Assembly: GCA_017411745.1 (NCBI GenBank)
Contig: JAFQPM010000002.1
Coordinates: 143,810 to 187,331 of the forward strand
Direction of reading: 5' to 3'
Length of the DNA stretch: 43,522 nt
Origin: Clostridia bacterium
Lineage (GTDB): Bacteria > Bacillota > Clostridia > Oscillospirales > CAG-272
Shown here: positions 6,365 through 14,267 of the stretch, one piece after another
Layout of the letters: each line of letters opens with the position of its first letter
How positions within the stretch are numbered: the first letter of the stretch is position 1
Made by a program: the position numbers and the translations under genes
The notes under the pieces: model-generated
Told to the model about the DNA's origin: nothing
What the model saw: the letters and a program-made list of their open reading frames with translations, nothing else
The model's database searches: none

Positions 6365-9202
6365 ATGTCTACACCAAAGCTTAAGAAAAGTCCGCCTTTG
6401 AAGGCATTAGTCGGAAGTACAGATGTTATTCTAACCGAGGATGATGCTTTGAGAGCATACGCCAATACACCCGAGGAACAGTATGCTCCGAAGGAAGCAA
6501 ATAGAGAGATATCAAACGAGAGCACCTCGTTAAAGGATATTTGTGAGAAATCGCAGCATAGGGGTAATAAGATAATTACTTTTTTTCACGATCATTTCTT
6601 CGGCGGCGGAGACCGCGAGCTATATCTGACTCATCCCGAGTTTATCGAGTGCACCAAAAAGATCTCGGAATATGCCGAAAAATACGGCATAGGAATTGGT
6701 GCGAGCGTTACCAATCCCCTCGATCTTGGTAGGAATTTCAAGGAGATAAAGGGTGTTGGAGGTCAACACCGCTTCTTTGCAGAGGGTATCCGCGAGGACG
6801 ACGGCAGCTTTAAGTTTAACGGTGTGCTTTCGGAGCGTTGGACTAATAATAAGGGGCACGTATATCCCGAATTCCGCCGCATGCGCCTGTTTGCATACAC
6901 CGAGGAGGATAACGGTTCTCCCTGTCTCGTTATAAGACCCGAGTCTGTGCGTGAGATACCTGAAAATGACTACACATACACGGTCAGCCACGAGCCTTAT
7001 GAGCTGAGCGACTATTTTGGAGATAAGCATATAATAGTTGAGGGTAAGACCTCGCTTCCAGGCAACAGAATCTTTGCAGTGTTCTACGTAGATACTCCCG
7101 AAATGGATTATTTCCATCCCGATGTGACCGAATACGTTCACGGCATTATAGACAATTATCGTCGCGAGGGTGTGGAGTTTATGGAGCTCTATTCCGACGA
7201 AATGCACATTCAGTTTGACTGGGATTTAGGACACTTCGGTCCCTATGAGATCCCCACTCGCTATATGACCGAGAATTTCCAAAACGAGCTTGCCAAGGTC
7301 GATCCGCTGTTCGCGGATTTTGATATCGCGCTGATATATATGGGCTACGATATGCTTGTTGACAGAAAGCATTTGGGCAGATCACACACACAGCACGTTA
7401 TAGGCTCATCTGCGGCAGACATCTACCGAACCTTCAGAATGCGCTATACCTATTTTGAGATGCTTCAGGATAAGGTAGTCAGCATGTGCTGTGAGGCGAG
7501 AGATTATATCCGCGATACTTACGTAAAGCTTGCGGGATGGGATCCCTACTGTCTCGGTCACGCTACATGGCAGGAGTCGCCGACCTGTGATCAATACGGT
7601 TCGGGAAGAATGGCGGGAATGGCAAATACCGCCGTTAGAAGAGGGCTTTGTACCTTTGATTATTCTCCGTCCTACGTCTATTCCAGTACCATACGAGAGG
7701 CGATAGCAGGATGCTACGACTATTTTAAGTGGAATGATTATTTTTCATACGGCGGAACGGATTTCTGCGAGCTTGGATGGTTTGACCGAAATTATTACGG
7801 CGGTGCAATGTCTGCCTCGCTCGGTACTCTGAATCGAAATCAGGTGGCATCCTGGGGGGCTTGGGGATTCCCGACGGAAGTGCGCAAGAGATTTAGATGT
7901 GTCAGCGACTCCTTGACGGGCGCGAGTATCAGCGCGCGTGATTCTATGCTTTCATGGGGACGCCCCCGCGCTATTGACGTGCTTTACCTTTACCCGAAGT
8001 CACTTACGTCGGTCGAGGAAAGATTCGGAAGCTGGATGGTTCAATACGGCTATACTAACTACTGCCCTGCTGACAGAGTTGTTAATCTTGGAATTGTTGA
8101 GCGTGGCAAGCTGAAGCTCGGTATCGCGACCTATTCGACGATAGTTGTGGGCTTTGAGCCTTTTTATAGCGACGAATTGCTTGATCTGCTTGAAAAATTC
8201 GTTCGCGGCGGAGGTAATCTTGTCTGGAACAGTACCCCTCCTGCCGCTGAAAATGGCAAGGTTCCTGCCCGTTGGCTCAGACTGTTTGGCTTGAGGTCTG
8301 TTCAGAATCTTCTTGAGGGCGGTGCGGCGCATAGTGTCAACTTTACCGGTATGCTTTCTGATATTGCCCCAATGAACGTGCCTACCGATATGCTCCCCGA
8401 CCGAGTTTACAGCGTGGTCGTCAAGGATGGAGTCGAGACGGTTGCCAATGCCAATAATTACGTTATCGGAGCGACCCGTAATTACGGACTTGGCAGAGCG
8501 ACGTATATCGGCTGTCGCTTGCGTGACGATCAGTCGGGTGAGTCGGGCGATGCTCCCTCTACGCTCTTTGACGTGCTTAAGACTCTCGGAGCTTACGGAG
8601 GAATCGACGCTATTGACAATCCCGAAACGGTATCGCGTAAAAGCGAATATTTTGCTACAAGATTCCCGAACGGCACGTATTCGCTTTGCCGTCACTACAA
8701 GACAATGAAGGAGCTTTGGACTGACGGCGTTTTCAGACGCGACGAAGAAAAGGACAATGCGTTCCTTGAGACTTACGAATATATGGTTCCGCTTGAGCTC
8801 GATTTTAACGAATTTGCTCTCGACGGACACAAGGTAACCTATAGTGGCAAGGGACTGCTGCAATACAGACTGAACTCTCGCGGCAAGCTGATCGGATTCC
8901 GCGGTGATGATACCTGCGGTATGAAGGTTGATGGCAAGCTTTACCGTGTAACGAAGGAGCCTGCAAATACTATATTTGCACAGATCGAGGATTGCAGACT
9001 TCCCGAGGGCTACAAAATGGGTTGGTACATTAATTCGAATGCAGACACGGTCGATATTTGTAATAAGATCCCCGAGGGTGCGGAGATATACCGCGCGGCG
9101 AATGCCGAAGGCTCTGATCTTTACGTTGATGACAGACTTTCCTATAAGGGCAGTAAGGTCTTTAAGAAGGGTGTCGCCACGGTCGTTATTCTTATAAAGT
9201 GA
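6365..9202 (+). CDS. Large glycoside-hydrolase-like protein with GATase1-like domain, function unknown
   Basis: 945-residue protein without signal peptide or membrane segment, so probably cytoplasmic. No specific family is recognised with confidence. Residues about 60-560 look like a TIM-barrel hydrolase rich in Trp, Tyr and acidic residues. Notable stretches are FMELYSDEMHIQFDWD (about 271-286) and LGHATWQESPTCDQYGSGR (about 399-417). Residues about 580-650 (TYSTIVVGFEPFYSDELLDL, then FVRGGGNLVWNS) resemble the class I glutamine-amidotransferase-like domain found behind the barrel in GH42 beta-galactosidases. The C-terminus looks beta-rich. An AGAGGTG ribosome binding site precedes the ATG. 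It stands alone between two terminators. An intracellular glycosidase for an unknown oligosaccharide is my best inference. Confidence 0.8.
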   Translation: MSTPKLKKSPPLKALVGSTDVILTEDDALRAYANTPEEQYAPKEANREISNESTSLKDICEKSQHRGNKIITFFHDHFFGGGDRELYLTHPEFIECTKKISEYAEKYGIGIGASVTNPLDLGRNFKEIKGVGGQHRFFAEGIREDDGSFKFNGVLSERWTNNKGHVYPEFRRMRLFAYTEEDNGSPCLVIRPESVREIPENDYTYTVSHEPYELSDYFGDKHIIVEGKTSLPGNRIFAVFYVDTPEMDYFHPDVTEYVHGIIDNYRREGVEFMELYSDEMHIQFDWDLGHFGPYEIPTRYMTENFQNELAKVDPLFADFDIALIYMGYDMLVDRKHLGRSHTQHVIGSSAADIYRTFRMRYTYFEMLQDKVVSMCCEARDYIRDTYVKLAGWDPYCLGHATWQESPTCDQYGSGRMAGMANTAVRRGLCTFDYSPSYVYSSTIREAIAGCYDYFKWNDYFSYGGTDFCELGWFDRNYYGGAMSASLGTLNRNQVASWGAWGFPTEVRKRFRCVSDSLTGASISARDSMLSWGRPRAIDVLYLYPKSLTSVEERFGSWMVQYGYTNYCPADRVVNLGIVERGKLKLGIATYSTIVVGFEPFYSDELLDLLEKFVRGGGNLVWNSTPPAAENGKVPARWLRLFGLRSVQNLLEGGAAHSVNFTGMLSDIAPMNVPTDMLPDRVYSVVVKDGVETVANANNYVIGATRNYGLGRATYIGCRLRDDQSGESGDAPSTLFDVLKTLGAYGGIDAIDNPETVSRKSEYFATRFPNGTYSLCRHYKTMKELWTDGVFRRDEEKDNAFLETYEYMVPLELDFNEFALDGHKVTYSGKGLLQYRLNSRGKLIGFRGDDTCGMKVDGKLYRVTKEPANTIFAQIEDCRLPEGYKMGWYINSNADTVDICNKIPEGAEIYRAANAEGSDLYVDDRLSYKGSKVFKKGVATVVILIK

Positions 9203-9207
9203 TTTAA

Positions 9208-9237
9208 AATGCCTCACGGGTAAGCCCGTGAGGCATT
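9208..9237. terminator. Bidirectional terminator
   Basis: AATGCCTCACGGG-TAAG-CCCGTGAGGCATT is a perfect 13-bp stem between convergent genes. It has CTTTAT after it on the plus strand and TTTAAAT after it on the minus strand, so it can serve both. Confidence 0.88.
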
Positions 9238-9244
9238 CTTTATG

Positions 9245-11803
9245 TTATATGTCAATAGTTCCCTTTTGGTCTGTGAGAATTTTGAGGTCGCCATCGTCAT
9301 CTATGGCGTAAACGTATCGTACAGAGCCGTGAAGCTTGGGATCCTCGCCGACGAGCTCGTAAAATCTTTCGATATCGGGGATGATCGGCATATAGCCGCT
9401 TCCCTCGCCATTGTAGGAGGAAAGCTCGTATATGATCTCCCTGGTGAAATTGTCGAGCTTGAAAACTGCCTTTACAAGTCCAATTCCCTCGGCAAAGCAC
9501 CAATCGGCATCTACAACTCTGAACAAAACTCCGTTAGTCCAGGTCTCGTGGTTGCTGCTATACGAGAGCTTTATGCAGTTTGCGAACCTTCCCGCTTTGG
9601 TTTCTATAGGCTCGCAGGTCTCGACCTTAGCGTTACAGACAAACTCCGTGTCCTTGCGGAATACGGGACAGGTGTAGGTGAATTCATATCCTGCCTTGAT
9701 ATTGTCGTTCCAGAGACAACCGATATTTTCCGACAAGATGCAGTATAGATCGTTATAGAGCAGAGGCCGAGCCTCGTGCACGTATTCCTTCCACTCAAAT
9801 CCGTAATCGCGATTATCGAAAATATAGGTTTTTCCGTCTTCCTTGGAAACGTCGAGGAGATTGAAGAAATTTCGGTATCCCTTCTCTTTTGCATTTGGAT
9901 CGTAATCGGGGTCTGTCGCAAAAATTCTTCTCATAACACCGTTTGCGACGGCGGTATGTGCCTTTTGCCAAGGCGTTTCTGCCAATTCCTCTGCCAAGAT
10001 CATTTCCTTGGAGACGTCATTGAGACATTCTTTGTTTTCGTCGATCTCCTTAACGTAGAAGCTACGGAGATAATGAATAACGTCGTCCCAGCTTTTTTTA
10101 TTATAGCTATCCTTGAACTTATAAGACGGATGAGATACTATGACCTTTTTACCGTCGAAGTAAGTGACCTCGTATTTGATTTCATAATCGCAGAGTCCAT
10201 CTACCCTTTCGCTCGTATATGTCCAAGTATTTCCCTCAGCAAATGGAATAAGACCAGTGCCGCCGTTTATTTTGTAGTATGCAAGCTTGAAGAAGGCGTG
10301 CGTATGTTCTGCGGAGTTTTGAGGAACTACGGAGGTGTGTTTATAAGCTACGATACCGATGTTGCGCTTGTAATATACCGTGGTTTCAAATCGGCGATCC
10401 TTGCATACGAACACGTGGCAATTGTGAAAGTCTCCGCAGGGCGTGTCGATCTCCTCATTGTCGGAAATGAGCGTCAGAGTTGCTGTGCCGTCAAAGCTCT
10501 TAACAGTCTCACCGACCTTCATTTTCTCGTCATACATCAAGCCGTCAGCAAGAGAAATGTAATAGGTGGGATGGTCGCAGGATCTGTTAGAAAATCCATG
10601 AAGCCAACCCGGACTGAAGCCCGGCTGCGACCAGAACAGAAGCTTAGAGCCATCAAGTCTGTATTCCTCACCTACGCAGCTTATTACATATTTCATTTTG
10701 TCGTTCAGTACCTCTCCAAGTTTTTCAAAGATTTCGATCGCTGCCTTTGAGGTTGCATAATGAACATCGTCGGGTGGCAATATATTTATTGCTTTTTCGA
10801 AGTATTCCTTGGCTGACTGAACGTCGTGCAGTGACGAGAAGTATTCGTATCCTATCCAGAAATAGACGGAGCCGATCGCCTCGGTCAAGCCGTAAGCCTC
10901 AAGCTCGGGAATGATCTCGTTGAGATCAAATTCGATCTTTGCCTTGCCCGACATATTATCCGAGGCGCGCGTGATCGAATATCCAAGCACTTCTCTGTTA
11001 TTTCCTTTTATCGCGGCTTCCTTGATCCTTTTTTCAAGCTCCTCCTTCTTCTCATTGGACAGATACCAATATCCGAGATTGAGCACGTCTGCGAGAGCGT
11101 GATATTTCTGCTCGGATTCGGGAAGATCCTCCACCTCTGTAAGACATTCGTTATATTCTTTTTCAAATCCCTTTTTGTTTTTTCTTAATTTCCATTTTTT
11201 CAGCTCATTGACGCGTCTCATGACCGCTTCAAGCAAGGTTTCCTTTTCATTATTCTTATCCATAAGGCCCATTTCCTTTCTCAGCTTGATCCTGCCGTCA
11301 TGAAGTCGACTTTTTACTGTTCCGACTGCAAGATCCATTTTCTTTGAAATAGTCTCCACGGAAAGACCCTCGAAATAGAACATTTTTATCACGGATTTTA
11401 CCTTTTCGGACAGGTTTTCAACGTGATACATAAGCGCCTTGCTCTCAAGCTCGTTATCATAATATCCGATAAGATCGTCGAACGCTTCGTGCTCGGTGTT
11501 TTCAATGAGATCGAACGGGATATGCTCGCGGTAGCGTATGGCGAGATTTATTGCGCGATAACGCGCTATGCGGCAGATCCATGCGCCGAATTTTTCGCGG
11601 TCGCGCAGAGTATCAAGCCTTTGCCAAGCCGTGACAAAGGCATCCTGGACCGCATCCTCTGCGGTATAATGATTGCTGGTTATCGAGACTGCGCTTTTCA
11701 TAGCCGCGCTCTGCCATCTTTTAACAAGCTCCTCGAATGCCCTTTCATTTCCGAGAAGTGTGAGCTCGACCAAGGAGGCGTCGTTTTGATCCTTATAATT
11801 CAT
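9245..11803 (-). CDS. Giant ECF-type sigma factor with long C-terminal sensor-like extension
   Basis: 852-residue product. Residues 1-180 are an ECF sigma factor: region 2 at about 20-90 (YTAEDAVQDAFVTAWQRL, then FGAWICRIARYRAIN) and region 4 at about 125-178 (FYFEGLSVETISKKMDLAVG, then TVKSRLHDGRIKLRKE). Residues 185-375 are helical and TPR-like, including a match around SAKEYFEKAINILPPD. Residues 375-852 hold two related beta-rich segments: IDTPCGDFHNCHVF...NIGIVAYK (about 452-488) and IETKAGRFANCIKL...GIGLVKAVFK (about 733-782). Such segments are usual in secreted or lipid-anchored proteins, yet no signal peptide or membrane segment is seen. The ATG at 11803 has an AGGAG site 7 bp away; an upstream GTG at 11854 lacks one. 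There is no anti-sigma gene nearby, so the extension may regulate in cis. Confidence 0.9.
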   Translation of the reverse strand: MNYKDQNDASLVELTLLGNERAFEELVKRWQSAAMKSAVSITSNHYTAEDAVQDAFVTAWQRLDTLRDREKFGAWICRIARYRAINLAIRYREHIPFDLIENTEHEAFDDLIGYYDNELESKALMYHVENLSEKVKSVIKMFYFEGLSVETISKKMDLAVGTVKSRLHDGRIKLRKEMGLMDKNNEKETLLEAVMRRVNELKKWKLRKNKKGFEKEYNECLTEVEDLPESEQKYHALADVLNLGYWYLSNEKKEELEKRIKEAAIKGNNREVLGYSITRASDNMSGKAKIEFDLNEIIPELEAYGLTEAIGSVYFWIGYEYFSSLHDVQSAKEYFEKAINILPPDDVHYATSKAAIEIFEKLGEVLNDKMKYVISCVGEEYRLDGSKLLFWSQPGFSPGWLHGFSNRSCDHPTYYISLADGLMYDEKMKVGETVKSFDGTATLTLISDNEEIDTPCGDFHNCHVFVCKDRRFETTVYYKRNIGIVAYKHTSVVPQNSAEHTHAFFKLAYYKINGGTGLIPFAEGNTWTYTSERVDGLCDYEIKYEVTYFDGKKVIVSHPSYKFKDSYNKKSWDDVIHYLRSFYVKEIDENKECLNDVSKEMILAEELAETPWQKAHTAVANGVMRRIFATDPDYDPNAKEKGYRNFFNLLDVSKEDGKTYIFDNRDYGFEWKEYVHEARPLLYNDLYCILSENIGCLWNDNIKAGYEFTYTCPVFRKDTEFVCNAKVETCEPIETKAGRFANCIKLSYSSNHETWTNGVLFRVVDADWCFAEGIGLVKAVFKLDNFTREIIYELSSYNGEGSGYMPIIPDIERFYELVGEDPKLHGSVRYVYAIDDDGDLKILTDQKGTIDI

Positions 11804-11935
11804 TTGTTCTCCTGTTTCGTTGGGTTTGTGGATTATCTTTTGAAGCTGCTTCACCTTATAGACAGTTCAAATCAGAGAAAGGTTGGGTTTATTGGTAAAT
11901 TTTTAAAAAAAATTGTGATGTTTTTTGTTTTGCTA

Positions 11936-11964
11936 TTGAAATATGTAAGTATTTGTGGTAGAAT
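11936..11964 (+). promoter_or_regulatory. Sigma-A promoter of the B12 uptake operon
   Basis: TTGAAA (11936-11941), a 17-bp spacer and TAGAAT (11959-11964). Transcription would start near 11971, a few dozen bases before the cobalamin aptamer, leaving a leader of about 335 nt before the first gene. Confidence 0.8.
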
Positions 11965-12024
11965 TAAGTCACACAAAAGAATAACACAGCTCATCGGGTC
12001 GCGAAAGCGATCTGTTGTCGGGCG

Positions 12025-12160
12025 TACTGCGGAGGTTCATTCCTGTATGACGGTACTGCTCGGGGGTAAGGAAACTGCGGTGGGAATCCGCGGCAACAGC
12101 CATTACCGTATCTTCGTTTGCCGTTTGCAAACGATCAAGTCGGAATGCTTACCGTTCTGT
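12025..12160 (+). promoter_or_regulatory. Cobalamin (B12) riboswitch aptamer
   Basis: The conserved B12-box landmarks are in order: GGAGGTTC near 12031, GTAAGGAAACTGCGGTGGGAAT then CCGCGGCAACAGCCATTA at about 12066-12105, a P7-like hairpin (TCGTTTGC-CGTTT-GCAAACGA, 12114-12134) and AAGTCGGAATGCTTACCG (12137-12154). These correspond to the GGTG, AATCC, GCCACTG and AAGxCxGGA elements of known cobalamin aptamers, with a few substitutions. The exact ends are approximate. Downstream genes for B12 uptake support the call. Confidence 0.87.
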
Positions 12161-12230
12161 GCTCGATAAAGGTCTCTGGGCAGAGTGAGGGACGCGATCG
12201 TTTTTAAGATACGGGCAGGGTATCTTTTTT
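12106..12230 (+). promoter_or_regulatory. Riboswitch expression platform: terminator and competing antiterminator
   Basis: AAGATAC (12206-12212) and GTATCTT (12220-12226) plus TTTT form an intrinsic terminator 75 bp before the lipoprotein gene. AAGATACGG (12206-12214) is also fully complementary to CCGTATCTT (12106-12114). GATCGTTT (12196-12203) is complementary to AAACGATC (12129-12136), nested inside. The antiterminator helix would use the 3' strand of P7 and so needs the aptamer unfolded. This predicts that bound cobalamin gives termination and absence of cobalamin gives read-through. Confidence 0.75.
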
Positions 12231-12305
12231 CGCGTTCGCTTCGTCCTCACGGAGAGAGCGCTTTTATTTTATCCTTTTTGTGAAAAAAGAAAGGATTTAT
12301 TTTTT

Positions 12306-12719
12306 ATGAAAAAAACAATTTTATTAACTACTGCCGTGATTTTGGTCATTATTTCTCTTTTCTGCTTTGTTAGCTGCGAGGATAAGACTGACACGACAGG
12401 GCTGTGGGACAATGCGACCTACACCTCTGACGTAACGCTTGGCGAGGGTGCCAAGACGGTTACCCTTGAGATTGAGGCAGGTGATAAGAAGATCACCGTC
12501 ACACTTAAAACCGACAAGGAGACCCTTGGAGAAGCCATGTACGAGCACGAGCTCATCAATGATCCGAGCTTTTTTGATACGCTAAACGGAATCCTTGCAA
12601 GCTGGGATAACGATAAGGCGTATTGGGGATTTTATCAGGGTGAGACTATGATGCCCTACGGTGTAAACGACCAGAAAATAAGTGGTGGGGAGAGCTTCAG
12701 ATTTGTCTACACAAAGTAA
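12306..12719 (+). CDS. DUF4430-type lipoprotein, probable cobalamin-binding component
   Basis: 137-residue product with a lipoprotein signal: KK, a hydrophobic stretch and lipobox FVSC with the modified Cys at residue 24. The mature part resembles the DUF4430 domain related to the C-terminal domain of intrinsic factor/transcobalamin. It contains VTLGEGAKTVTLEIEAGDK, a helix around TLGEAMYEHELI and WGFYQGETMMPYGVNDQKIS. Its place directly behind a cobalamin riboswitch, and overlapping a transporter S-component gene, points to capture of a corrinoid at the outer face of the membrane. The B12 ligand is inferred from context. An AAAGGA ribosome binding site lies upstream of the ATG. Confidence 0.88.
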   Translation: MKKTILLTTAVILVIISLFCFVSCEDKTDTTGLWDNATYTSDVTLGEGAKTVTLEIEAGDKKITVTLKTDKETLGEAMYEHELINDPSFFDTLNGILASWDNDKAYWGFYQGETMMPYGVNDQKISGGESFRFVYTK

Positions 12720-13254
12720 AAAAGGTCCTAAGGATATCTGGCGGAGGCGCATACTGATGATGGTGATCTGCGCTGTGATGGGCTCTTTGATGTTCTGTTC
12801 AAGAGTTATCATGGCGGTTTTGCCTAACATCCACCTGCTCGGGATGCTGATCATGGTGCTCACGCTATCGTTCAGGGGGTACGCATTGATATCGATCTAT
12901 ATTTACGTGATGATCGAAGGACTCTATGCGGGATTTGCTCTGTGGTGGATGCCGTATCTGTATATCTGGACTATCCTGTGGGCGATAACGATGATCCTGC
13001 CGAAGAAAATGCCGAGGTGGCTTTGCTGCGCGGTCTATCCCGTGGTTTGCTCGCTGTTCGGATTCGCGTTTGGCATATTGTATGCTCCGGGAGAGGCTTT
13101 GTTTTTCGGATTGGATTGGAATGGGATGCTCACGTGGATTGCGGCGGGTGTCGCGTTTGACGTGACTCACGGCATAAGCAATTTCATTGTGGGATTGCTG
13201 ATAGTTCCCTTTACCGAGCTGATAAAAAAGCTGAAAAAACAATATAACATATGA
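12703..13254 (+). CDS. ECF transporter S component, probable cobalamin/corrinoid
   Basis: Small, very hydrophobic protein with about five to six membrane segments beginning at MMVICAVMGSLMFCSR and ending near NFIVGLLIVPFTELI. The size and pattern fit substrate-capture (S) subunits of energy-coupling factor vitamin transporters; the shared ATPase and T subunits would be encoded elsewhere. The frame is open from a GTG at 12682. I prefer the TTG at 12703 because GGGGAG lies 10 bp before it, but the start is uncertain. Either start overlaps the end of the lipoprotein gene, which suggests coupled translation. Cobalamin specificity is inferred from the riboswitch and the DUF4430 partner. Confidence 0.85.
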   Translation: MSTQSKKGPKDIWRRRILMMVICAVMGSLMFCSRVIMAVLPNIHLLGMLIMVLTLSFRGYALISIYIYVMIEGLYAGFALWWMPYLYIWTILWAITMILPKKMPRWLCCAVYPVVCSLFGFAFGILYAPGEALFFGLDWNGMLTWIAAGVAFDVTHGISNFIVGLLIVPFTELIKKLKKQYNI

Positions 13255-13262
13255 AAATAAGG

Positions 13263-13300
13263 GCTATCTCAAATGCAAATTTTAGAGCATTTGAGATAGC
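13263..13300. terminator. Strong hairpin between convergent operons
   Basis: GCTATCTCAAATGC and GCATTTGAGATAGC form a perfect 14-bp stem with a 10-nt loop. On the minus strand it is followed by CCTTATTTTC, so it can end the aldolase operon. On the plus strand it follows the S-component stop by 8 bp but lacks a U-run. Confidence 0.7.
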
Positions 13301-13368
13301 TACACAGACAATATGTGCGCGAGCTTTGCCGGTAAAACTTATTACGCCGTTGCGAGCGACGGAGGGGG

Positions 13369-13399
13369 GAGGAAACATATTTTGAAAAACAGTTTCCTC
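13369..13399. terminator. Second hairpin downstream of the aldolase gene
   Basis: GAGGAAAC and GTTTCCTC form an 8-bp stem extended by GGG/CCC-rich flanks, with an A/T-rich 15-nt loop. It lies 16 bp past the aldolase stop. No clean U-run follows on the minus strand, so its efficiency as a terminator is doubtful. Confidence 0.45.
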
Positions 13400-13415
13400 C
13401 TCCCTGAATATTACC

Positions 13416-14252
13416 TTACGCCTTTCCCTCCGAACCGAAGAGGCGGATTTTTTCTTTAACTGCTTCCTTGATGTACTGAACCTTGAGGTTGCAGGTATCC
13501 AAGTAGCCTATATTCTTGGCGTTGCCGTCGGCCGTAGCTCTGTCGCCGGCTAGACAGAGGTCGGTGAAGATGTTGATTTTGGCAATTCCCTCGCGGATGG
13601 TGTTTCGGAAATCGTCGTCGGAAAGACCACTTCCGCCGTGAAGAACCAGAGGAGTGTCAACTGCCGCGCGGATCTCCTTGAGTCGCTCGATATTAAGCAT
13701 GGGCTTTTTCTTATAAACGCCGTGAGCCGAGCCGATAGCGATAGCAAGGGCATCAACACCGGTAGCCTCTATGTATGCCTTCGCCTCCTCGGGAGTGGTA
13801 TACATGTCTGTAAGATCCTCGTCACCGTCAATAGCGTTGCCGACATGACCGATCTCTCCTTCTACAGATGCACCGAAGGAGTGAGCAATCTTAACAATCT
13901 CACGAGTCTCCGCAAGGTTGGTTTCATAATCCTTTGCCGAGCCGTCAAACATAACCGAGGAGAAACCAAGTTTCAACGCCTCCATACATCTGTCAAAGGT
14001 CAGACCGTGGTCGTAGTGGACAACTACGGGCACTTTTGCCCTCTTCGCCGCCGCAATGACCGAAGGCGCGATCAACTGAAGCTCGCCATACGGCAAAAGA
14101 ACCTCGGCAGTACCGATGACTACGGGGGAATTCAGTTCCTCTGCTGCATCAATGACCGCCTGAAGCATATCGCTGTCGGTGGTATTGAAAAGACCGACCG
14201 CATATTTGCCCTCTTGGGCTTTTTTTAATACGTCATTTAAATTTACAAGCAT
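13416..14252 (-). CDS. Class II (zinc) ketose-bisphosphate aldolase
   Basis: Cleaves a ketose 1,6-bisphosphate into dihydroxyacetone phosphate and an aldehyde. The 278-residue product carries the class II signatures: HYDHG (residues 79-83, zinc ligand), EGEIGH (131-136), AIGSAHGVY (172-180, zinc ligand), HGGSG (205-209, zinc ligand and phosphate) and KINIFTD (225-231). Sequence alone does not separate fructose- from tagatose-bisphosphate aldolases (FbaA, GatY/KbaY). It is the last gene of the LmbE / NagB-like / PfkB operon, 15 bp after the kinase, so a dedicated catabolic role is more likely than glycolysis. An AAAGGAAC ribosome binding site is present. Confidence 0.92.
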   Translation of the reverse strand: MLVNLNDVLKKAQEGKYAVGLFNTTDSDMLQAVIDAAEELNSPVVIGTAEVLLPYGELQLIAPSVIAAAKRAKVPVVVHYDHGLTFDRCMEALKLGFSSVMFDGSAKDYETNLAETREIVKIAHSFGASVEGEIGHVGNAIDGDEDLTDMYTTPEEAKAYIEATGVDALAIAIGSAHGVYKKKPMLNIERLKEIRAAVDTPLVLHGGSGLSDDDFRNTIREGIAKINIFTDLCLAGDRATADGNAKNIGYLDTCNLKVQYIKEAVKEKIRLFGSEGKA

Positions 14253-14267
14253 ATTTTTTGTTCCTTT

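Noticed and set aside
8000..9217. 405-codon open frame opposite the 945-residue gene
   Set aside because: It mirrors codon bias of the plus-strand gene, lacks a start signal and has an unnatural composition.
11804..11854. Upstream GTG start for the giant sigma factor
   Set aside because: It adds 17 residues but has no ribosome binding site, whereas the ATG at 11803 has AGGAG at proper spacing.
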